Below are positions 7,196 to 14,939 of a stretch of DNA of 28,526 bases, piece by piece. How positions within the stretch are numbered: the stretch's first letter is position 1; each line of letters starts with the position of its first letter. Location of the stretch: assembly GCA_951801995.1 (NCBI GenBank), contig CATOOY010000006.1, positions 1-28,526 of the forward strand. Reading direction: 5' to 3'. The notes below the pieces were generated by a model that made no database searches, was not told the DNA's origin, and saw nothing but the letters and a program-made list of their open reading frames with translations. The position numbers and the translations under genes were made by a program. Origin of the DNA: an uncultured Erysipelotrichaceae bacterium. GTDB taxonomy: Bacteria; Bacillota_I; Bacilli_A; RF39; UBA660.

Positions 7196-8030
7196 CTACT
7201 GCTTTTTGTTTTTCTTTTTTTTCTTTTACTAATTGTTCATGATAAAAAAAGTTTATATATTTTATATTATTTTTTTGACAATAATGGTTTATTTTAGTAG
7301 CTAGTGTTATCCAATATTCTTTATCTTTTTTTATATAAATTTTTAGATATTCATTATAATAATTGGGATATTTTTCTTTTATATAATTTAATATATCTGT
7401 TTTATAAGAACCTCTTAGATTTAAGTTTTCAAACCAATATTCATTTACAAATTTTTTTGTTTTTTCTATTATTTCTTGATAATTGGTAATATAGGGAAAT
7501 ATAGGAGACATAAATAAAATAGTATAGATTCCATTTTCATGTAACTTTTTTAATGTGGCTATTCTTTCTTCTATTGAAGATGCTTTATCCATATCTTTTC
7601 TAAAGGATTCATCTAAGGTGTTTATAGATATACTTACTGTTACTTTTTTCATTTGTTTTAATAAATCTATATCTCTTAAAATTAAATTAGATTTTGTGGA
7701 TATGGATAAAAAGCAATCTGCATTTATTAATTCTTTTAAAATATTTCTAGTTATTTCTTCTTCTTTTTCGATGGGGTTATAACAATCTGTGACAGAGGAT
7801 AAAAAAACATTTTTTCCTTTTAATTTTTCTATGTTTATTTTCTTTTTACATCTTTTTATATCTATAAAAGTTCCCCATGGTTCTTTATGATTTGTAAATC
7901 TTTTCATAAAAGAGGCATAACAATATTTACATCCATGTGAACATCCTATGTATGGGTTTATTACATAATCACTTTCTGGCAAATTTGATTTTGTTATATA
8001 ATCTTTTACTTGTTTTTCTTTTATTATCAT
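7185..8030 (-). CDS. SPL-like radical SAM protein (spore photoproduct lyase / Rv2578c-type)
   Basis: This 281-aa protein has the radical SAM cluster motif near the N-terminus in NPYIGCSHGCKYCYA (C-x3-C-x2-C), followed by VFLSSVTDCYNPIEK and repeated beta/alpha segments such as VSISINTLDE. These are typical of the group annotated as SplB-related or DNA repair photolyase. True spore photoproduct lyase has an additional conserved cysteine and a longer N-terminal domain, so lyase activity is not claimed. The gene begins 8 nt after a small HTH gene and is probably co-transcribed with it. AGGAGG-like sequence precedes the start. Substrate unknown. Confidence 0.82.
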   Translation of the reverse strand: MIIKEKQVKDYITKSNLPESDYVINPYIGCSHGCKYCYASFMKRFTNHKEPWGTFIDIKRCKKKINIEKLKGKNVFLSSVTDCYNPIEKEEEITRNILKELINADCFLSISTKSNLILRDIDLLKQMKKVTVSISINTLDESFRKDMDKASSIEERIATLKKLHENGIYTILFMSPIFPYITNYQEIIEKTKKFVNEYWFENLNLRGSYKTDILNYIKEKYPNYYNEYLKIYIKKDKEYWITLATKINHYCQKNNIKYINFFYHEQLVKEKKEKQKAVVSK

Positions 8031-8038
8031 AGTTCCTC

Positions 8039-8257
8039 CTATTTTTTCTCAAGAGTAATGGTAATATTATTCTCTTTTGCAATATCTAATAATGTCTCTA
8101 TTCCATAGTTTACTTCATCTGCTTCATATTTTTGGATTATACTTTCACTTTTATTTAATTCCTTTGCAAATTCTTTTTGGGTTTTATTTGTCCATTCTCT
8201 TACTATTTTTATTATTTCTCCTTTTGTATAATTTTTCTTTTTTACAATTAACTTCAT
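8039..8257 (-). CDS. Small XRE-type helix-turn-helix protein
   Basis: This 72-aa protein has a single HTH domain in the segment TQKEFAKELNKSESIIQKYE and ends with GIETLLDIAKENNITITLEKK. It is short enough to be only the DNA-binding domain with a C-terminal strand. The ATG is preceded by GGTGAT. It is first in a two-gene unit with the radical SAM protein, and probably regulates its own operon. A palindrome at 8311-8327 is a candidate operator. Related orphan HTH/radical SAM pairs could exist, but I do not know a described system. Confidence 0.75.
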   Translation of the reverse strand: MKLIVKKKNYTKGEIIKIVREWTNKTQKEFAKELNKSESIIQKYEADEVNYGIETLLDIAKENNITITLEKK

Positions 8258-8310
8258 ATCATCACCATATTTGACAGTATATCTTTTTTATCGTATAATT
8301 TGTTATATAT

Positions 8311-8327
8311 ACGTAATCTTATTACGT
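8311..8327. promoter_or_regulatory. Perfect 7-bp inverted repeat, candidate operator
   Basis: ACGTAAT-CTT-ATTACGT lies 54-70 nt upstream of the HTH gene. A related half-site (ATTATGTGTTAAT, about 8345-8357) follows. Position and symmetry suit a binding site for the HTH protein, but a chance palindrome in AT-rich DNA is possible. Confidence 0.35.
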
Positions 8328-8381
8328 GTTATTTCTATAATGTGATTATGTGTTAATCTCTTTTTACAATACAAAAATAAT

Positions 8382-8414
8382 AAAAAAATGTAGAACATCC
8401 GTAACTACATTTTT
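8382..8414 (-). terminator. Rho-independent terminator of the 156-aa gene
   Basis: On the minus strand a 10-bp stem (8414-8405 with 8393-8384, containing ATGTAG/CTACAT) with an 11-nt loop is followed by seven T residues. It lies 25 nt after the stop codon at 8439. Confidence 0.75.
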
Positions 8415-8438
8415 CTATAAATCCATTTAATATAAATT

Positions 8439-8909
8439 TTACCCCATCACACCTTGCTTAGGCATTTCCATTTTCTGCTCTGTTTGATAAACACATTCTA
8501 CCAAATAAGACATTTCAGATAAATTTAGACGAGAATCCTCACGAACACTAGAAAGTTGATTGGTCCTATCCTGAAGCTGTGTAAGTAAATATAAAAGCTT
8601 TTCATAATTTGTTAAAGAATTATATTTCCCATTATTAATTTTCCATCTTACACCTTGTATATCATCCATAACAGGAACAGTCTGTGTTTTATCATCCACC
8701 AAAGTATCTTGAAGTAACCAATAAAATCCATGATTTAAAGAAAACAAATAATCAGGATTTTGAAATTCTTCTGTACTACTAGCCAAGTACTTTTCTAAAA
8801 AATAAATATATTTACTCAAAAGAGTTTCATATTGAACATCACTCGCACTATTTACATTATATAAAGTGATTAATCTTCTTTTTTGATCTTCTGTAAAATT
8901 AACTGACAT
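8439..8909 (-). CDS. Hypothetical protein, 156 aa
   Basis: I do not recognise this protein. It has no signal peptide or membrane segment. It looks mostly helical, with a Tyr-rich middle (YETLLSKYIYFLEKYL), a PDYLFSLNHGFYWLLQDTL segment and a Met/Gln-rich tail. AAAGGAG precedes the ATG by 7 nt. The gene is bounded by the ileS terminator upstream and its own terminator downstream, so it is a separate monocistronic unit. The base composition and codon choice look slightly different from the radical SAM side but similar to ileS. It is probably a soluble cytoplasmic protein. No function is inferred. Confidence 0.75.
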   Translation of the reverse strand: MSVNFTEDQKRRLITLYNVNSASDVQYETLLSKYIYFLEKYLASSTEEFQNPDYLFSLNHGFYWLLQDTLVDDKTQTVPVMDDIQGVRWKINNGKYNSLTNYEKLLYLLTQLQDRTNQLSSVREDSRLNLSEMSYLVECVYQTEQKMEMPKQGVMG

Positions 8910-8966
8910 ATTTCATTCTCCTTTTATTAATACTATTTACTCTATATAAATTATTATACATAATTT

Positions 8967-8993
8967 AAAAAAAAAAGAAAAGAGTTACCTCTT
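8967..8993 (-). terminator. Rho-independent terminator of ileS
   Basis: On the minus strand AAGAG-GTAA-CTCTT (8993-8980) is followed by TTC and a run of ten T residues (8976-8967). The ileS stop codon (8985-8987) lies in the loop. Confidence 0.65.
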
Positions 8994-11900
8994 CTCTAAC
9001 TGTAAAGTTGTCACATGTCCATTTAAATCAAAACTTTCTTCTGTTTTTTTAGAAAGAATGGAAAGAGCTAAAGTTTCCTTTTGTATATAATCATGAAATT
9101 TATCTATTACAGAATGAACCATTTCATCTCCACTATAATAAAGGTTTATTCTATCAGCAATATCAAAGTTTTCTCTTTTACGAAGTTGCTGTACTTTAGA
9201 TACTAGCTCTCTTGCAATACCCTCTTCTATCAAAGTATTAGTAAGCTCTGTATTTAAAATAATGAAATGATTATTTTCTTTTGCTACATTAAATCCTTCT
9301 TTTGGTATAACACGAATATCTAACATATTCTGATCAATAGTAAAACCATCATGATCTATCAAAATAGAAATAGCTTCCCCATTTTGCAATTTATGAATTT
9401 CTTCATGAGAAATAGAAGCAAGATAATCCGCAAATAATTTTATTTTAGACCCAAAAATAGGTCCAGCTACTTTAAAATTTGGTTTAACAACATAATTCAT
9501 ATATGTATCTATTTCCTCTGTAAAAATAACTTCTTTAACATTAAGTTCTTCTAAAATTAAAGGTGTTAAATCAGAAATAAGTTTCTTATTTTTTCCATCA
9601 ATAAGTGCTTCTTGAATAGGTTGTCTAACTTTTATTTTAGCATCTTCTCTTACATTTCTACCTAAACGAATAAGAGTTCGCACAAGATCCATTCTCTTTT
9701 CAATATGTTTGTCAATATAGTTTTCTTCATAAACAGGGAAATCCGTTAAATGAACAGATTTATCCCCTACTAATTTTGAATAAAGTTCTTCAGCTGTATA
9801 AGAAGCAATAGGTGCGATAAGTTTACAAAGACCAACAAGTACATCATAGGTAACTTTATAAACAGCCTTTTTACTTGTATCAAATTCACTTTGCCAAAAT
9901 CTTCTTCTATTTCTTCTAATATACCAATTGGATAAATCTTCAGACACAAAATCAGTAATATTTCTTACCACAGCTGTTAAATCATAATTATCATAAGAAT
10001 TAGTAACCATATAAACAAGACCTTGATATTTAGAAAGTAGCCACTTATCAATTTCTTCATATTCATCATAAGAAATAGTATAACTTCTAGGATCTATTTC
10101 ATCAATATTGGCATACATAGCAAAAAATGTATAAGTATTTTTAAATGTATTAAAGAATTTAGAAATAACTTCTTTTAAGCCTTCCTCATCAAACTTAATA
10201 GGCGTCCATACAGGAGACACATAAAGTAAATAAAAGCGAATCGCATCTGCTCCATATTTAGAAATAGCACTAAATGGTTCTACTGTATTTCCCTTACTTT
10301 TACTCATTTTCTTACCTTCTGCATCTAAAAGTAAATCATTAACAAGAACATTTCGGAAAGGAGACTCTCCCATAATAAAAGTAGATATAACAAGTAAAAC
10401 ATAAAACCAACCTCTTGTTTGATCAATCCCTTCCGCAATAAAATCAGCTGGGAATTGCTCATGAAATAACTCTTTATTTTCAAAAGGATAATGATACTGA
10501 CCAAACGGCATAGAACCAGAATCAAACCAAACATCCAAAACATCTGATACACGACTCATTTTCTCCTTACATTTTGGACAAATAATATGGATGTTATCTA
10601 CATAAGGTCTATGCAAATCTATTTCTTCTCTTTTTAACTTTTCGAATGACTTTTCTATCAGTTCATCTATAGAACCAATTACCTCTATATGCCCACAAAA
10701 ACAAGTCCAAACAGGAAGAGGAGCACCCCAATAACGATTTCTAGATACACCCCAATCTACTAAATTAAGAAGCCAATTAGCAAATCTTTTTTCTCCAACA
10801 AAACTAGGATACCAATTTATCTTCTTATTTGCTTCAATAATCTTATCTTTATAAGCAGTCGTTTTAATATACCAAGCTGGCTTAGAATAATATAAAAGAG
10901 GTGTTTTACATCTCCAACAATGAGGATAATTATGTTTTATTTTTTCCTTTTTAAATAATTGATCCTGTGAAGCTAAATATTTAATAATATCTACTTCAAG
11001 TTCCCCTTCATATACAACTCTGCCCTTCCAAGGTCCTTCTATATATTTTCCATCCATCCCTACAGGATTAAAAATAGGCAAATCATATTTCCTTCCAACA
11101 TTGCTATCATCTACACCAAAAGCAGGTGCAAGATGAACAATACCTGTTCCATCTGTCATAGTAACATATGTATCACAAGTCACATAGAAAGCCTTTTTAT
11201 CAGATTGCATTCCAGAAATAAGTTGTTCATACTCTATATATTCTAAATCTTTTCCTTTATAATGTTCTATTTCCTCATAATCATCAGTTACCACCTTAGA
11301 AAGAAGAGAAGAAGCTAAAATATAAAAGTTATCATTCACTTTTACTTTTACATAATCCTCATCTGGATTCACACAAAGAGCTACATTGGCTAAAAGTGTC
11401 CAAGGTGTCGTTGTCCAAACTAAAAAATAAGTATTTTCTTCTTTTTTTAATTTAAATTTAGCATATACTGTATTTACAGATATTTCTTTATATTCTTGTG
11501 CTACTTCATGCGCAGAAAGTTCTGTACCACATCTTGTACAATAAGGAAGAACTTTATTACTATGATATAAAAGTCCTGCATCTGCATATTTTTTAAGAAT
11601 CCACCATTCAGATTCAATAAAATCATTACTACAAGTAATATAAGGATTTTCGGTATCAATAAATTGACCCATCATATCAGTAAGTTTTACTACATCCGCT
11701 ACATTGGTATCTGTTGCCTTCTTACATTCTAAATTAAATTTATCTACACCAAATTTCTCAATATCTGCTTTAGAAGTAAAACCAAGCTTTTTTTCTACAT
11801 TTACCTCAATAGGAAGGCCATGTGTATCAAGTCCTATTTTTCTAAGTACACGATATCCCTTCATCGTTTTATATTTACAAAAAGCATCTTTTATATTTTT

Positions 11901-12080
11901 ACCATATAAGTGATGAATTCCTGGCATAGCATTCGCATAGATAGGTCCATCATAAAAAACAAAGTTTTCTTTTCTATTTTCAATTGTTTTTTCTAAAATA
12001 TTATCCTTTTTCCATTGTTTCAATATTTCTTTTTCTATCTCATAAGCACTTTTCTTTTCTAATTCTTCAAACTTTTTCAT
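8985..12080 (-). CDS. ileS: Isoleucyl-tRNA synthetase, eukaryote-like (IleRS2) type
   Basis: This 1031-aa class I synthetase charges tRNA-Ile. The Rossmann-fold signature, normally HxGH, reads MPGIHHLYGKNIKD: residues 54-57 are G-I-H-H, so the first His and the Gly are exchanged. GLDTHGLPIEVNVEKKLG follows. The editing (CP1) domain contains VWTTTPWTLLAN and the TDGTGIVHLAP motif. The second signature is GKKMSKSKGN (near residues 590-595). Cys pairs occur in CTRCG, CWRC and CPKCKEK. The long C-terminal part and sequence style fit the eukaryote-like IleRS2 branch, not the bacterial IleRS1 type. AGGAGGG precedes the ATG. A T-box leader with an ATC specifier lies upstream. Following divIVA matches the Bacillus order. 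Confidence 0.96.
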   Translation of the reverse strand: MKKFEELEKKSAYEIEKEILKQWKKDNILEKTIENRKENFVFYDGPIYANAMPGIHHLYGKNIKDAFCKYKTMKGYRVLRKIGLDTHGLPIEVNVEKKLGFTSKADIEKFGVDKFNLECKKATDTNVADVVKLTDMMGQFIDTENPYITCSNDFIESEWWILKKYADAGLLYHSNKVLPYCTRCGTELSAHEVAQEYKEISVNTVYAKFKLKKEENTYFLVWTTTPWTLLANVALCVNPDEDYVKVKVNDNFYILASSLLSKVVTDDYEEIEHYKGKDLEYIEYEQLISGMQSDKKAFYVTCDTYVTMTDGTGIVHLAPAFGVDDSNVGRKYDLPIFNPVGMDGKYIEGPWKGRVVYEGELEVDIIKYLASQDQLFKKEKIKHNYPHCWRCKTPLLYYSKPAWYIKTTAYKDKIIEANKKINWYPSFVGEKRFANWLLNLVDWGVSRNRYWGAPLPVWTCFCGHIEVIGSIDELIEKSFEKLKREEIDLHRPYVDNIHIICPKCKEKMSRVSDVLDVWFDSGSMPFGQYHYPFENKELFHEQFPADFIAEGIDQTRGWFYVLLVISTFIMGESPFRNVLVNDLLLDAEGKKMSKSKGNTVEPFSAISKYGADAIRFYLLYVSPVWTPIKFDEEGLKEVISKFFNTFKNTYTFFAMYANIDEIDPRSYTISYDEYEEIDKWLLSKYQGLVYMVTNSYDNYDLTAVVRNITDFVSEDLSNWYIRRNRRRFWQSEFDTSKKAVYKVTYDVLVGLCKLIAPIASYTAEELYSKLVGDKSVHLTDFPVYEENYIDKHIEKRMDLVRTLIRLGRNVREDAKIKVRQPIQEALIDGKNKKLISDLTPLILEELNVKEVIFTEEIDTYMNYVVKPNFKVAGPIFGSKIKLFADYLASISHEEIHKLQNGEAISILIDHDGFTIDQNMLDIRVIPKEGFNVAKENNHFIILNTELTNTLIEEGIARELVSKVQQLRKRENFDIADRINLYYSGDEMVHSVIDKFHDYIQKETLALSILSKKTEESFDLNGHVTTLQLEKR

Positions 12081-12109
12081 ATATACCCTCCTAATATTTC
12101 ATATGTATT

Positions 12110-12300
12110 TAAAATAAAAAAATCTATAATATAAGGACGAAAGTCTTCGCGGTACCACCTTATTTCATAGATTCTATGCACTCATAAACTATAACGCGTT
12201 ACCGTTTATATTTCTATAAAAGTGTCCAGGGTGATCATATAGAACTTGTTTATTTACTTACACCAAACGTAAACTCTCTTTAAAACAACTTTTCTATATC
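12110..12300 (-). ncRNA. T-box riboswitch leader of ileS
   Basis: The T-box consensus AGGTGGTACCGCG (12160-12148) is exact. Its UGGU would pair with the ACCA end of tRNA-Ile (discriminator A). Upstream, AGAGAG and GGTG elements of a stem I are visible (about 12280-12262), and the specifier ATC followed by A lies at 12235-12232. A competing terminator pairs AATCTAT and AAGG segments (about 12175-12155) with CCTTATATTATAGATT (12136-12121), followed by seven T residues. Uncharged tRNA-Ile should therefore promote readthrough into ileS. No clear dedicated promoter was found, so transcription may come through divIVA. Confidence 0.92.
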
Positions 12301-12307
12301 AGTCCTA

Positions 12308-12775
12308 TCATTCACTATCCATGTCCATAATTTCAATTTGATCTACAACATCTAGTTGTGTTTCAATAATATCTTTTACTCTCTTTTTAAATACTACAAT
12401 ATTTCTATTTAATCTAGCTGCTTCTCTTTCTGTTTGTTCTGCTTTTAAAAGAGCTTCATTAACAATACGATTTGCATTTCTTGTAGCCTCTGATAAAATA
12501 GTTTCTCTTTCATTATGCGCAACCAAACGCATTTGATCCGAAGTCTTTTGTGCCATATAAATAGCACGATTCATAGTTTGCTCTGTTTTTTTAAAATCTT
12601 CAATTCTCTTCTTTAGTGCCTCATTTTCTTTAGCAAAATGTTCTAATTCTTCGATTTGTTTTTCTTTTTCTGTGAGTTCTTTTACCATATTCTCAACTTT
12701 AGAAATGACTTCATCTAAAAAAGCATTTACTTCTTCTGGATCATACCCTCTTAAAACTCTATTAAATTTTTCCAT
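12308..12775 (-). CDS. divIVA: DivIVA-type division/polarity protein, N-terminally short
   Basis: This 155-aa coiled-coil protein has the signature LRGYDPEEVNAFLDEVISKVE at residues 8-28, then long heptad-rich helices (about 30-150). DivIVA proteins bind negatively curved membrane at poles and septa. B. subtilis DivIVA has about nine further residues before this point (including the DIHN segment). Here an in-frame stop (TGA) lies just upstream of the ATG, and AGGTG precedes it, so the short N-terminus is real in this sequence. The position that aligns with the membrane-inserting Phe17 is Leu, with a Phe at residue 4. The gene follows sepF and precedes ileS, as in Bacillus, but ylmG and ylmH are missing. 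Confidence 0.9.
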   Translation of the reverse strand: MEKFNRVLRGYDPEEVNAFLDEVISKVENMVKELTEKEKQIEELEHFAKENEALKKRIEDFKKTEQTMNRAIYMAQKTSDQMRLVAHNERETILSEATRNANRIVNEALLKAEQTEREAARLNRNIVVFKKRVKDIIETQLDVVDQIEIMDMDSE

Positions 12776-12800
12776 AGTTCACCTCATTCGGTGTACACAT

Positions 12801-12809
12801 ATTGTAGCA
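12801..12809 (-). promoter_or_regulatory. Extended -10 promoter candidate for divIVA
   Basis: On the minus strand TGC-TACAAT (12809-12801) matches an extended -10. The start of transcription would be near 12794. The -35 position is poor. A small palindrome GTGTACAC (12791-12798) overlaps the expected start. Confidence 0.45.
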
Positions 12810-12836
12810 CACTTTGTATTATTTTACTATACTTTT

Positions 12837-13247
12837 TTACCATTCTATATTAATATCATTGTTATCGTGTATATTTTTTCCTTCTTTTTCATCTGTTATT
12901 TTTCCTTGAACATTTACATTATTAGGTGTACATAAAAAGATTCCTCCACCTATTTTTTGTATGTCTCCTCCGATTGCATATATCGTACCACTTAAAAAAT
13001 CAACAATACGTTTTGCTTGATCACCCGTTACTCTTTTTAAATTAACAACTACTGTATTTCTAGACTTCAAATAATCAGCAATTTGTTGTGATTCAGAATA
13101 AGCACGTGGTTCTAGTAATATCATTTTACTGGATCCGTCTTCAGCATTGGCTTCTTCTGCTTTTATTGTATAAAAATCATCACTAGATGTACTAGTAAAA
13201 ACATCGCCCTCTTCATTATTCATCCACTTTTTTATACTAAATCCCAT
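12837..13247 (-). CDS. sepF: Cell division protein SepF
   Basis: This protein of about 136 aa polymerises with FtsZ and tethers it to the membrane. The N-terminus MGFSIKKWM is a likely amphipathic membrane anchor, followed by a variable linker. The SepF core (about 45-120) includes ILLEPRAYSESQQIADYLKSRNTVVVNL, QAKRIVDFLSGTIYAIGGDIQKIGGGIFLCTP, all typical. A second ATG 6 nt upstream (13253) directly abuts GAGGAGG, so the ATG at 13247, with proper spacing, is chosen. It lies upstream of divIVA, as in Bacillus. An acidic tail follows the core. Confidence 0.93.
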   Translation of the reverse strand: MGFSIKKWMNNEEGDVFTSTSSDDFYTIKAEEANAEDGSSKMILLEPRAYSESQQIADYLKSRNTVVVNLKRVTGDQAKRIVDFLSGTIYAIGGDIQKIGGGIFLCTPNNVNVQGKITDEKEGKNIHDNNDINIEW

Positions 13248-13272
13248 TTTCATCCTCCTCTATATTAAGTTT

Positions 13273-13300
13273 CTTATAACATTTTAACACATATTGAAAA
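13273..13300 (-). promoter_or_regulatory. Promoter candidate for sepF
   Basis: On the minus strand TTTTCA (13300-13295) and TATAAG (13278-13273) are separated by 16 nt. The promoter follows directly after the glyS terminator, which suggests that sepF starts a new unit. Confidence 0.4.
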
Positions 13301-13336
13301 AAAAAAAAAGGGATTTTAAAAGAAAACCCTTTTTTT
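13297..13336 (-). terminator. Rho-independent terminator of glyS
   Basis: A hairpin pairs GGG/CCC and TTTT/AAAA around a 5-nt loop (13310-13329) and is flanked by A and T tracts. On the minus strand it ends in a run of 13 T residues (13309-13297). Confidence 0.85.
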
Positions 13337-13368
13337 ATAATTTTTTTACAAATATATGATTTTATTTT

Positions 13369-14742
13369 CTAAAACATTATTCTTTTTTCTATATATTCTT
13401 GAATATCTTCTATGTGAATGGTTTCTTGTTTCATTGTATCCCTATCTCTTACTGTAACAGTCCCCTTTTCAAGTGACTCTTCATCAATAGTAATAGAATA
13501 AGGTACCCCTAAAATATCAGCTCTACGATAACGTTTACCTATATTTCCAGCTTCATCATAATAAACCATAAAATATTTAGACAATTCTTTATAAATTTCC
13601 ATTGCTTTTTCACTATGATGTTTTTTCATAAGAGGAAATACAGCTACTTTATAAGGCGCTAAAAATGGATGAAAGTGCATGATTTCTCTAGTAGTACCAT
13701 CTTCTAAAGATTCTTCCTCATAAGCATCACATAAAACGGTTAAAACAAGTCTTTCTACACCAACAGAAGGTTCTATTACATAAGGAATATATTTTTCATT
13801 TGTCTCTGGATCTAGATATTCTTGACTCACTTTTGAATATTTTTGATGTTGTGATAAATCATAATCTGTACGACTAGCAATCCCCCAAAGTTCTCCATAT
13901 CCAAATGGGAATTTATATTCAATATCTGTAGTAGCATTACTATAATGACTTAATTCTTCTTTACTATGATCACGAAGACGTAAATTTTCTTCTTTAATTC
14001 CTAAAGAAAGTAAGAAATTTTTACAGTAATCTTTATAATATGCATGCCATGTAAGTTCTGTTCCAGGTTTACAGAAAAATTCAAGTTCCATTTGTTCAAA
14101 TTCTCTTACGCGAAAAATAAAGTTACCTGGTGTAATTTCATTTCGAAAACTTTTTCCAATTTGACCAATACCAAAAGGAACTTTCAAACGCATACTTCTT
14201 TGGACATTTAGAAAATCAGCAAAAATACCTTGTGCTGTTTCAGGACGTAGATAAATGGTATTTTTAGAATCTTCAGTAACCCCCTGAAATGTTTTAAACA
14301 TCAAATTAAACTGACGAATATCTGTATAATCAAGTTCTCCACAATTAGGACAAACTAATTTTTGATCATAAATATATTTCATCAAAGCAGCACTATCCAT
14401 ACTAGCAGCTTCTTCACCTATTTTTTCTTCTACAAGCTTATCAGCACGATGTCTCGTTTTACACTTTTTACAATCAATTAAAGGATCAGAAAAAGTAGCC
14501 AAATGTCCACTTGCTTCCCATGTTTTAGGATTCATAAGAATTGCAGAATCAAGCCCTACATTATTAGGATCTTCCTGAATAAATTTTTTCATCCAAGCTT
14601 TCTTTATATTTGCTTTTAATGAAGCCCCTACAGGTCCATAATCCCAAGTATTAGCAAGACCTCCATAAATTTCACTTCCTTGATAAATATATCCATATTG
14701 TTTACAAATACTAACTAACTTCTCCATTGTTAATTTTTCCAT
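13369..14742 (-). CDS. glyS: Glycyl-tRNA synthetase, alpha2 class II type
   Basis: This protein of about 457 aa charges tRNA-Gly. Near the N-terminus GSEIYGGLANTWDYGPVG is the family signature. A Cys pair CKKCKTRHRADK and CPNCGELDYT forms the zinc-type insertion. Class II motif 2 appears as LRPETAQGIFADFLNV followed by FRNEITPGNFIFRVREFEQME. Motif 3 appears as EPSVGVERLVL. The C-terminal anticodon-binding domain has APYKVAVFPL and YRRADILGVPYSI. It is the single-chain form, unlike the two-subunit enzyme of B. subtilis. GGAAAGGA is 8 nt before the ATG at 14742. A longer frame starts at TTG 14760 but would place the ribosome binding site inside the gene. A T-box leader lies upstream. Confidence 0.95.
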   Translation of the reverse strand: MEKLTMEKLVSICKQYGYIYQGSEIYGGLANTWDYGPVGASLKANIKKAWMKKFIQEDPNNVGLDSAILMNPKTWEASGHLATFSDPLIDCKKCKTRHRADKLVEEKIGEEAASMDSAALMKYIYDQKLVCPNCGELDYTDIRQFNLMFKTFQGVTEDSKNTIYLRPETAQGIFADFLNVQRSMRLKVPFGIGQIGKSFRNEITPGNFIFRVREFEQMELEFFCKPGTELTWHAYYKDYCKNFLLSLGIKEENLRLRDHSKEELSHYSNATTDIEYKFPFGYGELWGIASRTDYDLSQHQKYSKVSQEYLDPETNEKYIPYVIEPSVGVERLVLTVLCDAYEEESLEDGTTREIMHFHPFLAPYKVAVFPLMKKHHSEKAMEIYKELSKYFMVYYDEAGNIGKRYRRADILGVPYSITIDEESLEKGTVTVRDRDTMKQETIHIEDIQEYIEKRIMF

Positions 14743-14766
14743 TTTTTTCATCCTTTCCAAGTTTAT

Positions 14767-14896
14767 AAAAAAAAAATTCTAGAAAATGTAAGGACGAGAT
14801 TTCCCGCGGTTCCACCTTACTTATTCTAGAAGAATCAGCTTTCTTTATATTACTAGAGGATTCCAACCCTCATCATCGCATTTTTTTATAAACGTT
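14767..14896 (-). ncRNA. T-box riboswitch leader of glyS with a very short stem I
   Basis: The consensus AGGTGGAACCGCG (14816-14804) is exact, and its UGGA would pair with UCCA of tRNA-Gly. A terminator pairs the GTAAGG and TTCTAGAA segments (about 14836-14814) with CCTTAC and TTCTAGAA (about 14792-14774), followed by nine T residues (14775-14767). A small hairpin AAGAA/TTCTT (14845-14830) could be stem III. In place of a full stem I there is only a hairpin GAGG-GTTGGAAT-CCTC (14871-14856), whose loop shows GGA (Gly) followed by A. The promoter leaves about 130 nt of leader, so a normal stem I of about 100 nt does not fit. Confidence 0.88.
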
Positions 14897-14902
14897 ATAT
14901 AT

Positions 14903-14931
14903 ATAATATAAAATTTTGCATCTCTCGTCAA
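14903..14931 (-). promoter_or_regulatory. Sigma A-type promoter of glyS
   Basis: On the minus strand TTGACG (14931-14926) and TATTAT (14908-14903) are 17 nt apart. The start of transcription is expected near 14896. It lies immediately after the recO stop codon and sets the short length of the T-box leader. Confidence 0.7.
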
Positions 14932-14939
14932 GAACTTTT

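Noticed and set aside
10325..10552. 75-aa frame inside ileS
   Set aside because: It is a shadow frame of a well-identified gene, with hydrophobic biased translation and no ribosome binding site.
12791..12798. GTGTACAC palindrome as a regulator site for divIVA
   Set aside because: It is only 8 bp with no second copy or neighbouring regulator. It is noted in the promoter entry only.
12672..12935. Plus-strand 87-aa frame across divIVA and sepF
   Set aside because: It is antisense to recognised genes, and its composition reflects the complementary strand.
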